Below are positions 35,667 through 47,370 of a stretch of DNA of 64,000 nt, piece by piece. Position numbers and translations under genes: made by a program. Location: the NCBI GenBank assembly GCA_027484055.1, contig JAIXQH010000057.1, positions 1-64,000 of the forward strand, in the 5' to 3' direction. The notes under the pieces are model-generated. The model worked only from the letters and a program-made list of their open reading frames with translations. It did not search any database and was not told the DNA's origin. Numbering within the stretch: position 1 is the stretch's first letter; each line of letters opens with the position of its first letter. The DNA comes from Verrucomicrobiaceae bacterium. GTDB lineage: Bacteria > Verrucomicrobiota > Verrucomicrobiia > Verrucomicrobiales > Akkermansiaceae.

Positions 35667-36412
35667 GTTTCTGTAAAACTGTGTTTGAAGATATGATTCT
35701 TAAGATCCCTCAGAGATTGGATTTGGTCGGACCAATCCGCCAACGGTGCTGGTGGCAGGCGCTCGGGCTTGAATACTTCAATATCCAAGAGCAACGGCAG
35801 GAAGTTACCCTCGTTGGGCTGGCTTGCCAAGATGATGTTTGCCTTGATGCCTGTTGCGGGATCACCCGCCTGATGCTGGTGGAAGAAGCTGCTAAATTGC
35901 AGACCTGCGCCGTCGGGAAGGTTGGGAGTCACCTTTAAATAATCCGCGAGATTGACCGTGCCCCGGTCTAGCGGAACAAGGATCCGATTGATGGAACGAA
36001 GGCCGATCTTACGAATCTGAACTGGAGCTGCCAAGCGACGGAACTCATCCCAGCATAGTGAGATTTCTGGCAGGTAGTCGTCAAACGAGGTGTAGGGAGC
36101 CAGTCGGTTGTAGGAAAAACCTCCCACCCTCATCTGAACGATCTCCTTCTCGTCTGCGGATAGGAACTGAAATGCGGACAGGCCTTGGCTGGCAAAGAAT
36201 TTCGGCTCCGAATCCGGTTCCATTTCCATTCCGGCTTGCTGGACGAACTGCTTTCTCCGGGTCGGGTAGCGGCTTCCATAGGCTTCCATGCCCAGTTTCT
36301 CGACTTCGTCGAAATTCAGCGTCGGCGGCAGGTCGCAATCGATATCCAGCACCGCCTCTACAATCGGAGGATTTGGAAGCTTGAAGGGATCGAGATCGGT
36401 GGTTTCGGACAT
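35645..36412 (-). CDS. Island gene 1: TIGR04255 family protein
   Basis: The frame is open to 36529, but the ATG at 36412 begins the family-like N-terminus (MSETTDLDPFKLPNPPIVEA): 255 residues. The opening NPPIVEAVLDI, the QFLSADEKEIVQMRVGGFSYNRL region (about 95-120) and the WDEFRRLA helix are typical of TIGR04255, described as sporadically distributed, with no known function. Such scatter fits accessory or defence cargo. It is first of three overlapping genes. Confidence 0.75.
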   Translation of the reverse strand: MSETTDLDPFKLPNPPIVEAVLDIDCDLPPTLNFDEVEKLGMEAYGSRYPTRRKQFVQQAGMEMEPDSEPKFFASQGLSAFQFLSADEKEIVQMRVGGFSYNRLAPYTSFDDYLPEISLCWDEFRRLAAPVQIRKIGLRSINRILVPLDRGTVNLADYLKVTPNLPDGAGLQFSSFFHQHQAGDPATGIKANIILASQPNEGNFLPLLLDIEVFKPERLPPAPLADWSDQIQSLRDLKNHIFKHSFTETCLSLFH

Positions 36413-36681
36413 CAGACGGTGCTGTTGGTGACAACTTGCGCCACTTCCGTGGGCAGTTCGAAGGCGTTCTGCAAGTTTTGGATCATTTTGTCCGATGGGT
36501 TTGGGCTTCTGCCAAGGTTCGGTTTGCACCTATCACCTTCGCTTCGATGATACGATGGCTTACATCTCCATAAAGAGTAGATAGGTAGGTCGAGCGAGGC
36601 CCGGGGTTCGGTGAAAACTTTCGGAATATCATTCCCATACCTAGGCCCAAATAGATGAAGCCGTGATCCTGAACGACCCAA
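36412..36681 (-). CDS. Doubtful short ORF before the TIGR04255 gene
   Basis: This 89-residue frame ends in DKMIQNLQNAFELPTEVAQV and a TGA overlapping the TIGR04255 ATG by one base, an arrangement that suggests a real upstream gene. The N-terminal two thirds look random and overlap the hsdR-like remnant in another frame. Only its last 25 residues look like protein. It is probably the frameshifted tail of a dead gene. Confidence 0.3.
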   Translation of the reverse strand: MGRSGSRLHLFGPRYGNDIPKVFTEPRASLDLPIYSLWRCKPSYHRSEGDRCKPNLGRSPNPSDKMIQNLQNAFELPTEVAQVVTNSTV

Positions 36682-36752
36682 CCGGCGGCGGCCAGCTTGG
36701 AGTCGATCTCGACGCGAGCTTCACTTTTTCGGACGTCGGCATGGGCTGAGGG
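36483..36752 (-). pseudogene. Remnant of a type I restriction HsdR N-terminus
   Basis: The frame has no start codon but encodes KSEARVEIDSKLAAAGWVVQ near its beginning. This resembles the SEAxTRxxxIDPxLxxAGW opening of HsdR. Then, after an unrelated stretch, it encodes IIEAKVIGANRTLAEAQTH, resembling the VVEAK...A..Q part of the HsdR nuclease domain. It stops at 36485-36483. It suggests that a type I restriction locus once occupied this site. Confidence 0.5.
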
Positions 36753-36797
36753 TTAGATGTATTTGCAGGCTGCGACAAGCCCGCAGTTTAGAGACGC

Positions 36798-39992
<3,195 letters not shown>

Positions 39993-40165
39993 GGTCGTGG
40001 AAAAAGTTCGGTAATTTTCGCCGGGCGGCTAAATTTCGAGGTGTGTGGCAGGGTTCATCCAGCTTGTAAAGGGCAGGATTTCGCAGCGCATCAGTCGCGC
40101 ACCATGAGGTATTTCCCGCTCGGTCAGGAAGACGTGAGGAAATCTAAGCCCGCGCTTAAAGGAGC

Positions 40166-40696
40166 TTATGGATTGGGCACCGGGGGCGCTAAGGACGGGT
40201 CGATGACGGTCGGAATCGCAGACTCGGGAGGGAGTCCATTCGGATCCACCACTGGAAGCGGTTCGCCGAGACCGGTGACGGGAAGGGGAGGGTAAATTTG
40301 ATACTCGCCGGGAGCTGTGGTCGGGACGACAGGGGCGGCGGTATTCGGGTCCTCGATCATCACGGAGGGGACGAAGCCGATTTCCCCGCTGTCCAGCTCG
40401 ACCTTCACGTAGCTATCGGCGAAGGAGATGACTTTCATGGAAGTATTCTGCGGGAGTAGCTTATCGGCATCAGCGTTGCCGTTTGGGCGGGTTTTGAAAA
40501 AAGCGGTGTTGTCCATGGCGGCTCGGACGAATTGGCCGCCTTTGAACATCGAGTTCGCGCTACTGGCGGCACTCATGGGTGCGCCCGGGGAGGCGAGTGG
40601 GTCATACCCTGAATCCCCGATGGAAGTGCTCGAAGTGGAGCAACTCGCTAAGGCTAAAGCGGCAGCGGCTGAGAAAATGAGGGGGTATTTCGTCAT
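40166..40696 (-). CDS. Lipoprotein with SH3-like domain, unknown function
   Basis: 176 residues with a signal peptide and lipobox ALASC (lipidated Cys19). A likely bacterial SH3-like segment follows (about 65-115): TAFFKTRPNGNADADKLLPQ, then MKVISFADSYVKVELDSGEIGFVP. The C-terminal 60 residues are proline-rich and flexible. SH3b domains in lipoproteins often bind peptidoglycan, so a cell-wall-associated role is plausible. It is a single gene between carB and panD. Confidence 0.7.
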   Translation of the reverse strand: MTKYPLIFSAAAALALASCSTSSTSIGDSGYDPLASPGAPMSAASSANSMFKGGQFVRAAMDNTAFFKTRPNGNADADKLLPQNTSMKVISFADSYVKVELDSGEIGFVPSVMIEDPNTAAPVVPTTAPGEYQIYPPLPVTGLGEPLPVVDPNGLPPESAIPTVIDPSLAPPVPNP

Positions 40697-40748
40697 GTCC
40701 CGAAGTTAGCCGTTCAAAAATGATGGTCAACCCATTTTCGGGTCCGGG

Positions 40749-41096
40749 CTACTGGCTTTGGCGGACGATTTGGTTCGTCTCGTCCAGCAGCAGATTTCTC
40801 GAAGTCACCGGTTTTTCCGATAGGGCAAACGCCATGATGGCCACTCGTTCACCGGCTTTGATTAAATGGGCAGCGCCGCCATTGATGAGGATGTGTCCGG
40901 TGCCGGGAGGTCCAGCGAGCACGTAGGTTTCGAGGCGATTGCCCGTGGTGATGGAGGCGACCAGCACCTTTTCCCCAGCCCATAGGTCAGCAGCGGCCAT
41001 GAGGTCGGTAGGGATTTCGATGCTTCCTTCATAATCCACATCCGAGCCAGTGATCATGGCACGGTGGAGTTTCGACTTCAAGACCTCGCGGAACAT
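40749..41096 (-). CDS. panD: Aspartate 1-decarboxylase proenzyme
   Basis: Makes beta-alanine from aspartate for pantothenate and CoA. 115 residues, near the usual 126. Opening VLKSKLHRAMITGSDVDYEGSIEIPTDL contains the self-cleavage site Gly24-Ser25, where Ser25 becomes the pyruvoyl group. The later ATG-like INGGAAHLIKAGERVAIMAF and the closing strand are also characteristic. It begins 38 bases after the end of a small uncertain gene on the same strand. Confidence 0.92.
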   Translation of the reverse strand: MFREVLKSKLHRAMITGSDVDYEGSIEIPTDLMAAADLWAGEKVLVASITTGNRLETYVLAGPPGTGHILINGGAAHLIKAGERVAIMAFALSEKPVTSRNLLLDETNQIVRQSQ

Positions 41097-41134
41097 GGCG
41101 GAAGGAAATCTCTGGGTAGGCGGCGGTCAAGCAC

Positions 41135-41401
41135 TCAGTCGGCTGAGACGGCAAGCTGCTCGGCGCAATCCTGCCACAGGGATTTTTCGGCTTCGGAGGC
41201 GTCGGGCGTTGAGTCGAGCCAGCGCATGGCCTCGAGGGGATTGCGGTGGGCATGATTTTTTGCTCCCTTCACCGGCTCCTCCCCTGAGTATGAGTCGATG
41301 CCCGGGCACTCGTATTCTTGACTCGCGAGACACAATCGCCATGGTTCTTCTGTGATAGATGCCGCTTCACCTATGAAATCTGCGTTTTTTAAAATCCTCA
41401 T
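41135..41401 (-). CDS. Small hypothetical protein upstream of panD (uncertain)
   Basis: The frame gives 88 residues from the ATG at 41401 (a further ATG at 41452 overlaps the divergent gene). The last 35 residues, NPLEAMRWLDSTPDASEAEKS to LAVSAD, have the look of a real acidic helical protein. The first half is less convincing. It is on the same strand as panD with a 38-base gap, so it may be co-transcribed. No family recognised. Confidence 0.35.
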   Translation of the reverse strand: MRILKNADFIGEAASITEEPWRLCLASQEYECPGIDSYSGEEPVKGAKNHAHRNPLEAMRWLDSTPDASEAEKSLWQDCAEQLAVSAD

Positions 41402-41437
41402 CGCCACTCCAGCGAGTTTCTCGGGAAACATCGAGCC

Positions 41438-41983
41438 ATGAGACGTTTTCATTTCACCCTCTTTCTTGGTCTAGCATTCCTAGCGAGTGCGATCGTCTTC
41501 TTTCCGAAGGAAGCCACCCCTCCGCCACAAATCCAAGCTGCGGTGACCCGACCTCGTCTGGCGCTCAACCCTCGAAAAAAACCGAGACCTCCGCACCTCA
41601 TCCCCGAGGCAGTTGCCGCGAATCTTCCTCCGCTACCAGCTGCCAGCCCTCCACCCCACGCGCCGGAAAGCTTAGAAAAGCAAGAATGGATCACCTCACA
41701 AATCCACGAGCTCAAGCGCCTCGCGGGAAATGCGGATCTCGGCTCTGTCCAAAAAATAGTCGCCGAACTGAGAAGCCCAGTGCCCGAAATCCGTGAGGCC
41801 GCGCTCACGGCGACCATTGATTCTGGCAGCCGGGCAGCCGTTCCCTATCTTCATCAGCTTGCGGCAGAAATGAATGATATCGTCCAGCAGAGGTCGATTC
41901 ATGAAGCCATCCACTTACTAAGTCTGCCCACCATGGTCGAGACGCTAGACTTCGATGCGAAGACTTTCAGCCAGGCACGCTGA
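41438..41983 (+). CDS. Secreted/anchored hypothetical protein with helical repeat
   Basis: 181 residues. Residues 1-23 are a signal peptide or anchor. Residues about 30-80 are a proline-rich linker (PRKKPRPPHLIPEAVAANLPP). Residues about 85-165 are helical with HEAT-like spacing (KIVAELRSPVPEIREAALTATIDSG, then AVPYLHQLAAEMNDIV). It could be a periplasmic scaffold. Convergent with hslR, whose stop lies two bases away. Confidence 0.65.
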   Translation: MRRFHFTLFLGLAFLASAIVFFPKEATPPPQIQAAVTRPRLALNPRKKPRPPHLIPEAVAANLPPLPAASPPPHAPESLEKQEWITSQIHELKRLAGNADLGSVQKIVAELRSPVPEIREAALTATIDSGSRAAVPYLHQLAAEMNDIVQQRSIHEAIHLLSLPTMVETLDFDAKTFSQAR

Positions 41984-41984
41984 C

Positions 41985-42365
41985 TCAGTCTAAGAAGCCG
42001 TGGATTTTATCAATCTCGCGCCGGTCGCGCTTGGTCGGCCTGCCCTTCGCCGCCTCTTGCTTGGCAATTTGCCAGAGCTTGAGTGCCTCGTAAACTTCCG
42101 GAGCCGTGCGGTCCTCATAACACAGCAGGGCTTCTGGAGAACTCACGCGTTTCTGCAGGATCGCTTTCACCAAGACATTTCTCACCCCTGGCCCCTCGAC
42201 GAAGGGGATTTCTAGCACATCTCCCGGCTGGATCGGCGAAGATGGCTTCACGGGGTGACCGTTCCGCGTTAATTTCCCAGTCGCGCACTTATCGGCGGCG
42301 AGGCCCCGGGTTTTAAAAAATCGAGTCGCCCAGAGCCATAAATCGGCACGCATAGAGTCAGCCAT
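41985..42365 (-). CDS. hslR: S4-domain RNA-binding protein, Hsp15 family
   Basis: The ATG at 42365 is preferred over upstream in-frame codons: it yields MADSMRADLWLWATRFFKTR, the classical N-terminus, and 126 residues (E. coli Hsp15 has 133). The S4 RNA-binding fold covers about 5-60 (RNGHPVKPSSPIQPGDVLEI). A basic tail (KGRPTKRDRREIDKIHGFLD) matches the family. It binds free 50S subunits carrying a nascent chain. Confidence 0.85.
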   Translation of the reverse strand: MADSMRADLWLWATRFFKTRGLAADKCATGKLTRNGHPVKPSSPIQPGDVLEIPFVEGPGVRNVLVKAILQKRVSSPEALLCYEDRTAPEVYEALKLWQIAKQEAAKGRPTKRDRREIDKIHGFLD

Positions 42366-42473
42366 GGGACGTAGAATACACGGCCGGCCGCTCATGGGAA
42401 TGGTGGAAATTCGAATCAGCGGGATGCCTGCAAAAGGCTTGCACAAGCGCTGGTGGCACACTAACCCATCCAG

Positions 42474-42911
42474 ATGATTTCAGAAACCACTCTTATCCTT
42501 TTCAAGCCCGACGCGATTCAAAAAAACGTCGTCGGCCAAGTGCTCGCTCGTTTTCAGGATCAAGGATTCATCGTCCGCGGTATCAAAATGATGACACTCA
42601 GCGACGAGATCCTCGCTGAGCACTACTCCCACATCGCCGACAAGCCCTTCTTCCCACAAGTGAGAAGCTTCATGCAAGAGACGCCCGTCATCGCCCTCGC
42701 CCTCGAAGGTGACAGCGTCATCGCCAGCGTCCGCGACTTGCTCGGACCGACGGATTCTCTCCAAGCGGCAGCAGGCACCATCCGTGGCGACTTCGGCTCC
42801 AAGGACGGCGACTCGAAAATGCGGAATATCTGTCATGCGTCCGACTCGGTCGAAGCGGCGGCTGCCGAGCTGAAGCGCTTCTTCGCAGCAGGCGAGGTCT
42901 TCTCCTACTAA
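42474..42911 (+). CDS. ndk: Nucleoside diphosphate kinase
   Basis: Balances NTP pools by transferring phosphate through a histidine. 145 residues, standard length. It opens ETTLILFKPDAIQKNVVGQVL. The catalytic His121 lies in RNICHASDS, a slight variant of the usual RNxVHGSDS in which the glycine is alanine. GPTDSLQAAAGTIRGDFG is also diagnostic. A glyoxalase-like gene begins two bases after its stop, so the two are co-transcribed. Confidence 0.93.
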   Translation: MISETTLILFKPDAIQKNVVGQVLARFQDQGFIVRGIKMMTLSDEILAEHYSHIADKPFFPQVRSFMQETPVIALALEGDSVIASVRDLLGPTDSLQAAAGTIRGDFGSKDGDSKMRNICHASDSVEAAAAELKRFFAAGEVFSY

Positions 42912-42912
42912 G

Positions 42913-43257
42913 ATGCAAGTCGAGCGCGTCAAGTATGTGATCTGGGCCGCCGACTTGGCACGCGCCACTCAGTTTTATCAAACCGTTTTCGGCGCGGAGG
43001 TGACACGCTCCTCCAGCGTCATGACGGAAGTGGAAATCGGCCCAGCCATCCTCGGTATCCACGGGGGAGGCGAGGGCAAACGCACTTGGACCGGCATCAG
43101 CTTCCAAGTGGCAGACGTCGTCACCGGCGCGGCAGAAGTGCTAGCCCACGGCGGCGGCCTCGTCCGCGAGCCTGCCGAAGAAGACGGCGAAGCACCGCAT
43201 CTGGCGATGTGCTACGACACCGACGGCAACGAGTTCATGCTCATCCGCAAGCGCTGA
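42913..43257 (+). CDS. VOC-superfamily (glyoxalase/bleomycin-resistance-like) protein
   Basis: 114 residues, one beta-alpha-beta-beta-beta vicinal-oxygen-chelate module pair: VKYVIWAADLARATQFYQTVFGAEV at the start, and CYDTDGNEFMLIRK at the end. Metal-binding candidates include Glu in DGNEF, but the first histidine typical of glyoxalase I is not evident. It could be a dioxygenase-like, epimerase-like or ligand-binding member. It follows ndk by one base. Confidence 0.75.
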   Translation: MQVERVKYVIWAADLARATQFYQTVFGAEVTRSSSVMTEVEIGPAILGIHGGGEGKRTWTGISFQVADVVTGAAEVLAHGGGLVREPAEEDGEAPHLAMCYDTDGNEFMLIRKR

Positions 43258-43301
43258 GCGTGGATGCTTGTCGCCGGGTGATGCCGCGCTTAAGGTGAGG
43301 C

Positions 43302-44744
43302 ATGCTTTTCCACGACCTCGAGTTTCACACCTGGTGGGGACTTGTCTTGTTTATCATCTTCTACGGGGTCGGCATCTTGCACGTTCTGCATGCATTGATG
43401 CACGTGCGGACCTCGCAGGGGACGATCGCTTGGGTGATTTCCCTGCTCACGGTCCCATTTCTGGCGCTGCCACTCTATTGGCTCCTCGGGCGGACCCGCT
43501 TTACGCGAAATGTGGACGGTCGGCGCGAAAAAGACCAAGGCCTCGCTAAAGTCGCCGCCGCTATGCACCTCCGCCTGCGCCGCTTCACCGTGGACATTCC
43601 GGAGGACGATGCGTTTGAAAAAGCCGCTCAAATGCTCGGCGGGCTTCCTTTTACCCGAGGCAATGAGCTGGAGCTACTCATCGACGGCGAGGTGACCTTC
43701 GACCGGATTTTCCAAACGATTCGCGAGACCCAGCACTACCTCTGTGTGAATTTTTTCATCGTGAAGCATGACCGGCTTGGCCAGCAATTCCAAGAAGCCC
43801 TGATCGAGCGCGCCCGTGCTGGGGTGAAAGTCTATTTCCTGTTCGACGAGATCGGTTCGCACAAGCTGCCGAGACGCTACCTGCGGGCCATGGAAGAGGC
43901 GGGAATCGAGTGCAAGTCATTCGGAATCAATCGGTTTTGGTGGTCCAGATTGCAGATCAATTTTAGAAATCACCGGAAAATCGTCATCAGTGATGGCACG
44001 ACAGCCTACCTCGGCGGGCTCAACGTGGGCGACGAATATCTAGGTCGTGACCAGCGCTTCGGCAAGTGGCGAGACACCCATTTAAAGATCCGCGGCCCCG
44101 CCGTGGAGGCCGTGCAAGCGGTGTTTCTGGAAGATTGGTTCTGGGCGGCCAATGTCGTGCTGGACTTGCCCGGGGAGACCGAAGCGCAGCCAGCAGACCA
44201 GATTGCCGCGATCATCCCGACTGGCCCTGCAGACCCAGCGGATTCTTGGCAACTTGTGGTCGCAGAAGCCGCCAATACCTCAAGGCAGCGACTCTGGATC
44301 GCATCCCCGTATTTCGTTCCTGATGAAGGGGTGCTGACCGCCCTACAAGCCGCAGCCATCCGTGGTGTGGATGTGCGAATCCTCATTCCAGAGCGAGCAG
44401 ACCATCTCTTGGTGTGGCTCTCGGCCTTTTCCTACTACGAGCAGGCCATTCCCTACGGGGTGAAACTCTTTTGCTACAACCGCGGTTTCTTGCACCAGAA
44501 GGTCATGCTCATCGACCAACGGCTCGCCGCCGTGGGGACCGCGAATTTAGACAATCGCTCGTTTCGCCTGAATTTCGAAATCACCGGGTTTTCCACGGAT
44601 CGGAAATTTGTCGCGGAAGTGACGAACATGCTGGAACAGGATTTCTCCCATTCAGTCCAGGCTCAGGTCGAGGACTTCACCGGGAAAAGCTTTCTCTTCC
44701 GCGCCGCTTGTCGGGCCGCTCGGCTATTAGCACCCATTCAGTGA
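43302..44744 (+). CDS. cls: Cardiolipin synthase (phospholipase D family)
   Basis: 480 residues. Two N-terminal transmembrane helices (about 11-33 and 40-62) anchor the enzyme in the inner membrane. Two HKD motifs are intact: HRKIVISDG with His224, Lys226 and Asp231, and HQKVMLIDQ starting at about His398. Together they make the phosphatidyl-transfer site that joins two phosphatidylglycerols into cardiolipin. The length and the layout match ClsA. It is not preceded by any gene closer than 44 bases. Confidence 0.92.
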   Translation: MLFHDLEFHTWWGLVLFIIFYGVGILHVLHALMHVRTSQGTIAWVISLLTVPFLALPLYWLLGRTRFTRNVDGRREKDQGLAKVAAAMHLRLRRFTVDIPEDDAFEKAAQMLGGLPFTRGNELELLIDGEVTFDRIFQTIRETQHYLCVNFFIVKHDRLGQQFQEALIERARAGVKVYFLFDEIGSHKLPRRYLRAMEEAGIECKSFGINRFWWSRLQINFRNHRKIVISDGTTAYLGGLNVGDEYLGRDQRFGKWRDTHLKIRGPAVEAVQAVFLEDWFWAANVVLDLPGETEAQPADQIAAIIPTGPADPADSWQLVVAEAANTSRQRLWIASPYFVPDEGVLTALQAAAIRGVDVRILIPERADHLLVWLSAFSYYEQAIPYGVKLFCYNRGFLHQKVMLIDQRLAAVGTANLDNRSFRLNFEITGFSTDRKFVAEVTNMLEQDFSHSVQAQVEDFTGKSFLFRAACRAARLLAPIQ

Positions 44745-44748
44745 AAAA

Positions 44749-45402
44749 TCAGCGCATGGCGACACTTGAAAGGTCAGGCCGTTGGCGGACGATGTTGGCC
44801 AGCATTTTCCGGCAATGGGTGAAACTGGTGCGCTGGCTGAGTAGCTCCGCACTGCGGGTGAATGAACCCCACTGGACGACGTTGATTTCGACCGTGCGCC
44901 GTCCCCACTGCGCCATGATTTCCTTAGTGGGCTTGTAAATGTCCACCGTGCCAGTGCCAAGCAGCGCCGAGCCGTAGTCATCCACCACGTATAAATAGGG
45001 CAGTCCCTTGATCCGGAACGTGGTGCCCACTGGGTAGAATGACCAGTCCGCCGCCGCACTCCGGACGCGGTTGGTGTAGCGCAGCGTCGTGCCGGTGGCG
45101 TTTTTATCGCCGTAAATCAAGTGGTCACACTCGCTGCAGGTGTAAGCCGTGGTGCGAACCAACCGGTTGCGGTCACTGAACGCATAGACCGGCATTTTAA
45201 ACTTATCCTGCGGCTTGCCGATCGCAGCTGCCACCACTTTGGAGGATGCAGGTGGCAGATCGAAACTCTCGTGTTTGAGGTAAACACCTGAGCCAGAATA
45301 GATTGAAGATTTTGAAAGCAAACGCAGGTCCGAGGAGCCACAGCTACTAAGCAGCACGGCACAAAGTGCCAGCGCGGTGAGGGAAAGGGATCGGTAAATC
45401 AT
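44749..45402 (-). CDS. Lipoprotein with 3D (MltA-like double-psi barrel) domain
   Basis: 217 residues. Signal peptide with lipobox LSSC, lipidated Cys21. The central part (about 105-185) resembles a 3D domain, with TAYTCSECDHLIYGDKNATGTTL near its start and the aspartate pair in LYVVDDYGSALLGTG, as in the double-psi barrel of MltA and Rpf-like lytic enzymes. It may be a peptidoglycan-cleaving or -binding lipoprotein. The C-terminal 30 residues are basic. Confidence 0.75.
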   Translation of the reverse strand: MIYRSLSLTALALCAVLLSSCGSSDLRLLSKSSIYSGSGVYLKHESFDLPPASSKVVAAAIGKPQDKFKMPVYAFSDRNRLVRTTAYTCSECDHLIYGDKNATGTTLRYTNRVRSAAADWSFYPVGTTFRIKGLPYLYVVDDYGSALLGTGTVDIYKPTKEIMAQWGRRTVEINVVQWGSFTRSAELLSQRTSFTHCRKMLANIVRQRPDLSSVAMR

Positions 45403-45570
45403 GCTTGAGGGGTAGGAATTGGATATCGCCTGCGTTCAACAATGTCGCCCGTTCCTAAAGCGCATTACGTGCCGGGGCAAACTGAAAACGCTACAGTTAG
45501 GTGATTTACCATGTATGCATGCTCATAACCAACGACTTAGAGAATTGAAAATGGGGGTATTTACCCATTG

Positions 45571-46572
45571 TCATCGCGTCGTCGCTGGAAGCCAGACCCT
45601 GGCACCGACACTGCGTTCCGCCGCCGCCCGAAAGAATCCTGACAAACCTTTCCGCCCATGGAGGTCAGCCACGGCGTCCACTGCGCGGCCCCAGCGCCAA
45701 CGGAAGCCGGCATCGCGCAGCCGGACCGGATCTGCCCAGCGGCTCTTGGTGACGAGTTCGGTTTCGGTCTGCATCAGGCGTGCCCCAATTTCAAGCATCC
45801 ATCGACTGGCGGGCAGGCCGAGCGGCATGCCCACCGCCTCGCGGAAAGTTCGCATCCACTCGCGGTTCGTCGGAAATTCGGGGGCCGTGACATTGATGGT
45901 GCCATCCAGAAACGGATCCTGAATCGCAAAATCCACTGCTCGTAAAAAATCTTCCATGTGAATCCAGCTGATCCGCTGGTCACCCCGGCCCATGGCCCCG
46001 CCCAAGCCGCAAGCGGTGATTTTTCGCAGCACGTCATAGACCGTCGCCGACTCATTTGCCAAAACCATGCCGATGCGGAGCGCTAGCTTGCGCGTCTCTG
46101 CCGGAACCACCGCATTGAAAAACGCATCCTCCCACGCTTGTGCCACCTCGCAGGAAAATCCCTCGCCGGGCTCACCCAGCCAATCATTCTGCGGCTGGTC
46201 CACGGCGTGCCGATACCACGTCGCCGTGCTCGCATTCAGCCAACTCTTCGGCGGAATCTTACAGCCCGCGATGGCTTGACCAATGGCGCGGGTGCTCTCG
46301 ACCCGTGAATCCATGATCTCGCGCTTATGTTCCGCCGTGTAGCGGCAGTTCACACTGCGGCCAGAGACATTGATGACCGCCTCTGCGCCCTCCAAGGCGA
46401 GCGCCCAGGGGCCCAGCGTTTTCCCGTCCCATTCGAGGAACATCCCATCCCCACTCCAGCCCTCGCGACTCCGCCCGATCGCCACGACCTCCTTGCCATT
46501 GCGCGCGCAGTGACGGGTTAAATAGCGACCGAGAAATCCATTGGCTCCGAAAATGACGATGACGGGATTCAT
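45571..46572 (-). CDS. NAD(P)-binding epimerase, TIGR01777/YfcH family
   Basis: The ATG at 46572 (MNPVIVIFGANGFLGRYLTR) gives 333 residues. Extended SDR fold: nucleotide-binding GANGFLG (9-15), the TIGR01777 region GAEAVINVSGRSVNCRYTAEHK (about 62-83), and IHMEDFLRAVDFAIQ (about 210-225). The C-terminal 60 residues contain a typical domain with LGARL and LRDAGFRW. The family's substrate is unknown. The overlapping regulator upstream may share its promoter. Confidence 0.85.
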   Translation of the reverse strand: MNPVIVIFGANGFLGRYLTRHCARNGKEVVAIGRSREGWSGDGMFLEWDGKTLGPWALALEGAEAVINVSGRSVNCRYTAEHKREIMDSRVESTRAIGQAIAGCKIPPKSWLNASTATWYRHAVDQPQNDWLGEPGEGFSCEVAQAWEDAFFNAVVPAETRKLALRIGMVLANESATVYDVLRKITACGLGGAMGRGDQRISWIHMEDFLRAVDFAIQDPFLDGTINVTAPEFPTNREWMRTFREAVGMPLGLPASRWMLEIGARLMQTETELVTKSRWADPVRLRDAGFRWRWGRAVDAVADLHGRKGLSGFFRAAAERSVGARVWLPATTR

Positions 46573-46639
46573 AAAAGTTATGGTTAATTTTGTTGATTCC
46601 GATGTTTCAGGAAAATCTGAAATAGAGCGGGAAATTTTT

Positions 46640-47161
46640 TTAGCTGAGAAGTTTCGCGGCCAATTGGATGGCGAGTCCATGTTTCATCGAAGAAATCCGG
46701 TCCGACATGCTTGAGGCAAAGCCTACAAATTCTTCGAGAGCCTTCATTTGTTTGTAAAAAGCGACCCCGTTGTCGGTCTTGATGTCGTGGCTTTCTTCAG
46801 CGCACTTTTTCAAAATAGCCAACGCGGGCTCGATCTCACGGCGTTTCCGCTCACGCGCGACGATGGTGAAAATGGACCAAACGTCTTTTTCTGCCTCGAA
46901 GAATTCGCGGCGCTCGCCCTTTTTCACCACCGCACGAATCAGTCCCCAGGCGACGAGTTCCTTTAAATTGGTGTGCGCATTGCCTCGGCTGATTTCTAAT
47001 TCTTCCATCACCTCATCCGTCGTCAAAGCCTGCGGGGCGGTCATCAAAAGAGCATGAATCTGAGCCATCGTGCGGTTGATACCCCATTGAGTACCAAGTG
47101 CTCCCCACTGCGCGACGAACTCATCACGAGCAGTTTTTAGTTTTTCGTCCTCCGCGTTCAC
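46640..47161 (-). CDS. GbsR/MarR-type transcriptional regulator
   Basis: 173 residues from a GTG at 47161; an ATG at 47245 would add 28 residues. WGALGTQWGINRTMAQIHALLMTA and LTTDEVMEELEISRGNAHTNL form the winged helix-turn-helix. VWSIFTIVARERKRREIEPAL matches the dimerisation helices of GbsR-like regulators, which sense choline or osmotic compounds. It is divergent from the large surface protein and followed by the TIGR01777 gene. Start choice is uncertain because no strong ribosome-binding site is seen. Confidence 0.8.
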   Translation of the reverse strand: MNAEDEKLKTARDEFVAQWGALGTQWGINRTMAQIHALLMTAPQALTTDEVMEELEISRGNAHTNLKELVAWGLIRAVVKKGERREFFEAEKDVWSIFTIVARERKRREIEPALAILKKCAEESHDIKTDNGVAFYKQMKALEEFVGFASSMSDRISSMKHGLAIQLAAKLLS

Positions 47162-47257
47162 GCTTTTCAATAAATACTGAAAACTCAGAAATCGCAAGTA
47201 AAATAATTCTGGCTCGCAAAGTGCTAATCGGAATATTTGACGCATGTGACAAACTAG

Positions 47258-47280
47258 ACACGCCGTAACACGTGACACGT
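47258..47280. promoter_or_regulatory. Triple ACACG direct repeat upstream of divergent genes
   Basis: ACACG occurs at 47258, 47268 and 47275, the last two overlapping a CACGTG palindrome. The repeats lie between the regulator and the surface-protein gene and may be binding sites of the MarR-like regulator. No experimental consensus is known to me. Confidence 0.3.
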
Positions 47281-47370
47281 TTCCACGGCATTCCATCTTT
47301 CTGACTACGCCCGCCCAACAATTTCCGCCCCCCCCTCACTCCAACCAATTCCAAACCAGTAAATCCCATT

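Larger units (their letters stand above)
34599..36797. mobile_element. Small genomic island beside the carB 3' end
   Basis: A 16-bp direct repeat CTCAAGCGTGATACTC lies at 34599-34614 and at 36797-36812, the second being the end of intact carB, with a third copy at 34444-34459. Between them lie a three-gene module, an hsdR-like remnant and a duplicated carB tail, none of which is housekeeping. No integrase is present. The pattern fits decayed integration at the carB 3' end. Confidence 0.55.
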
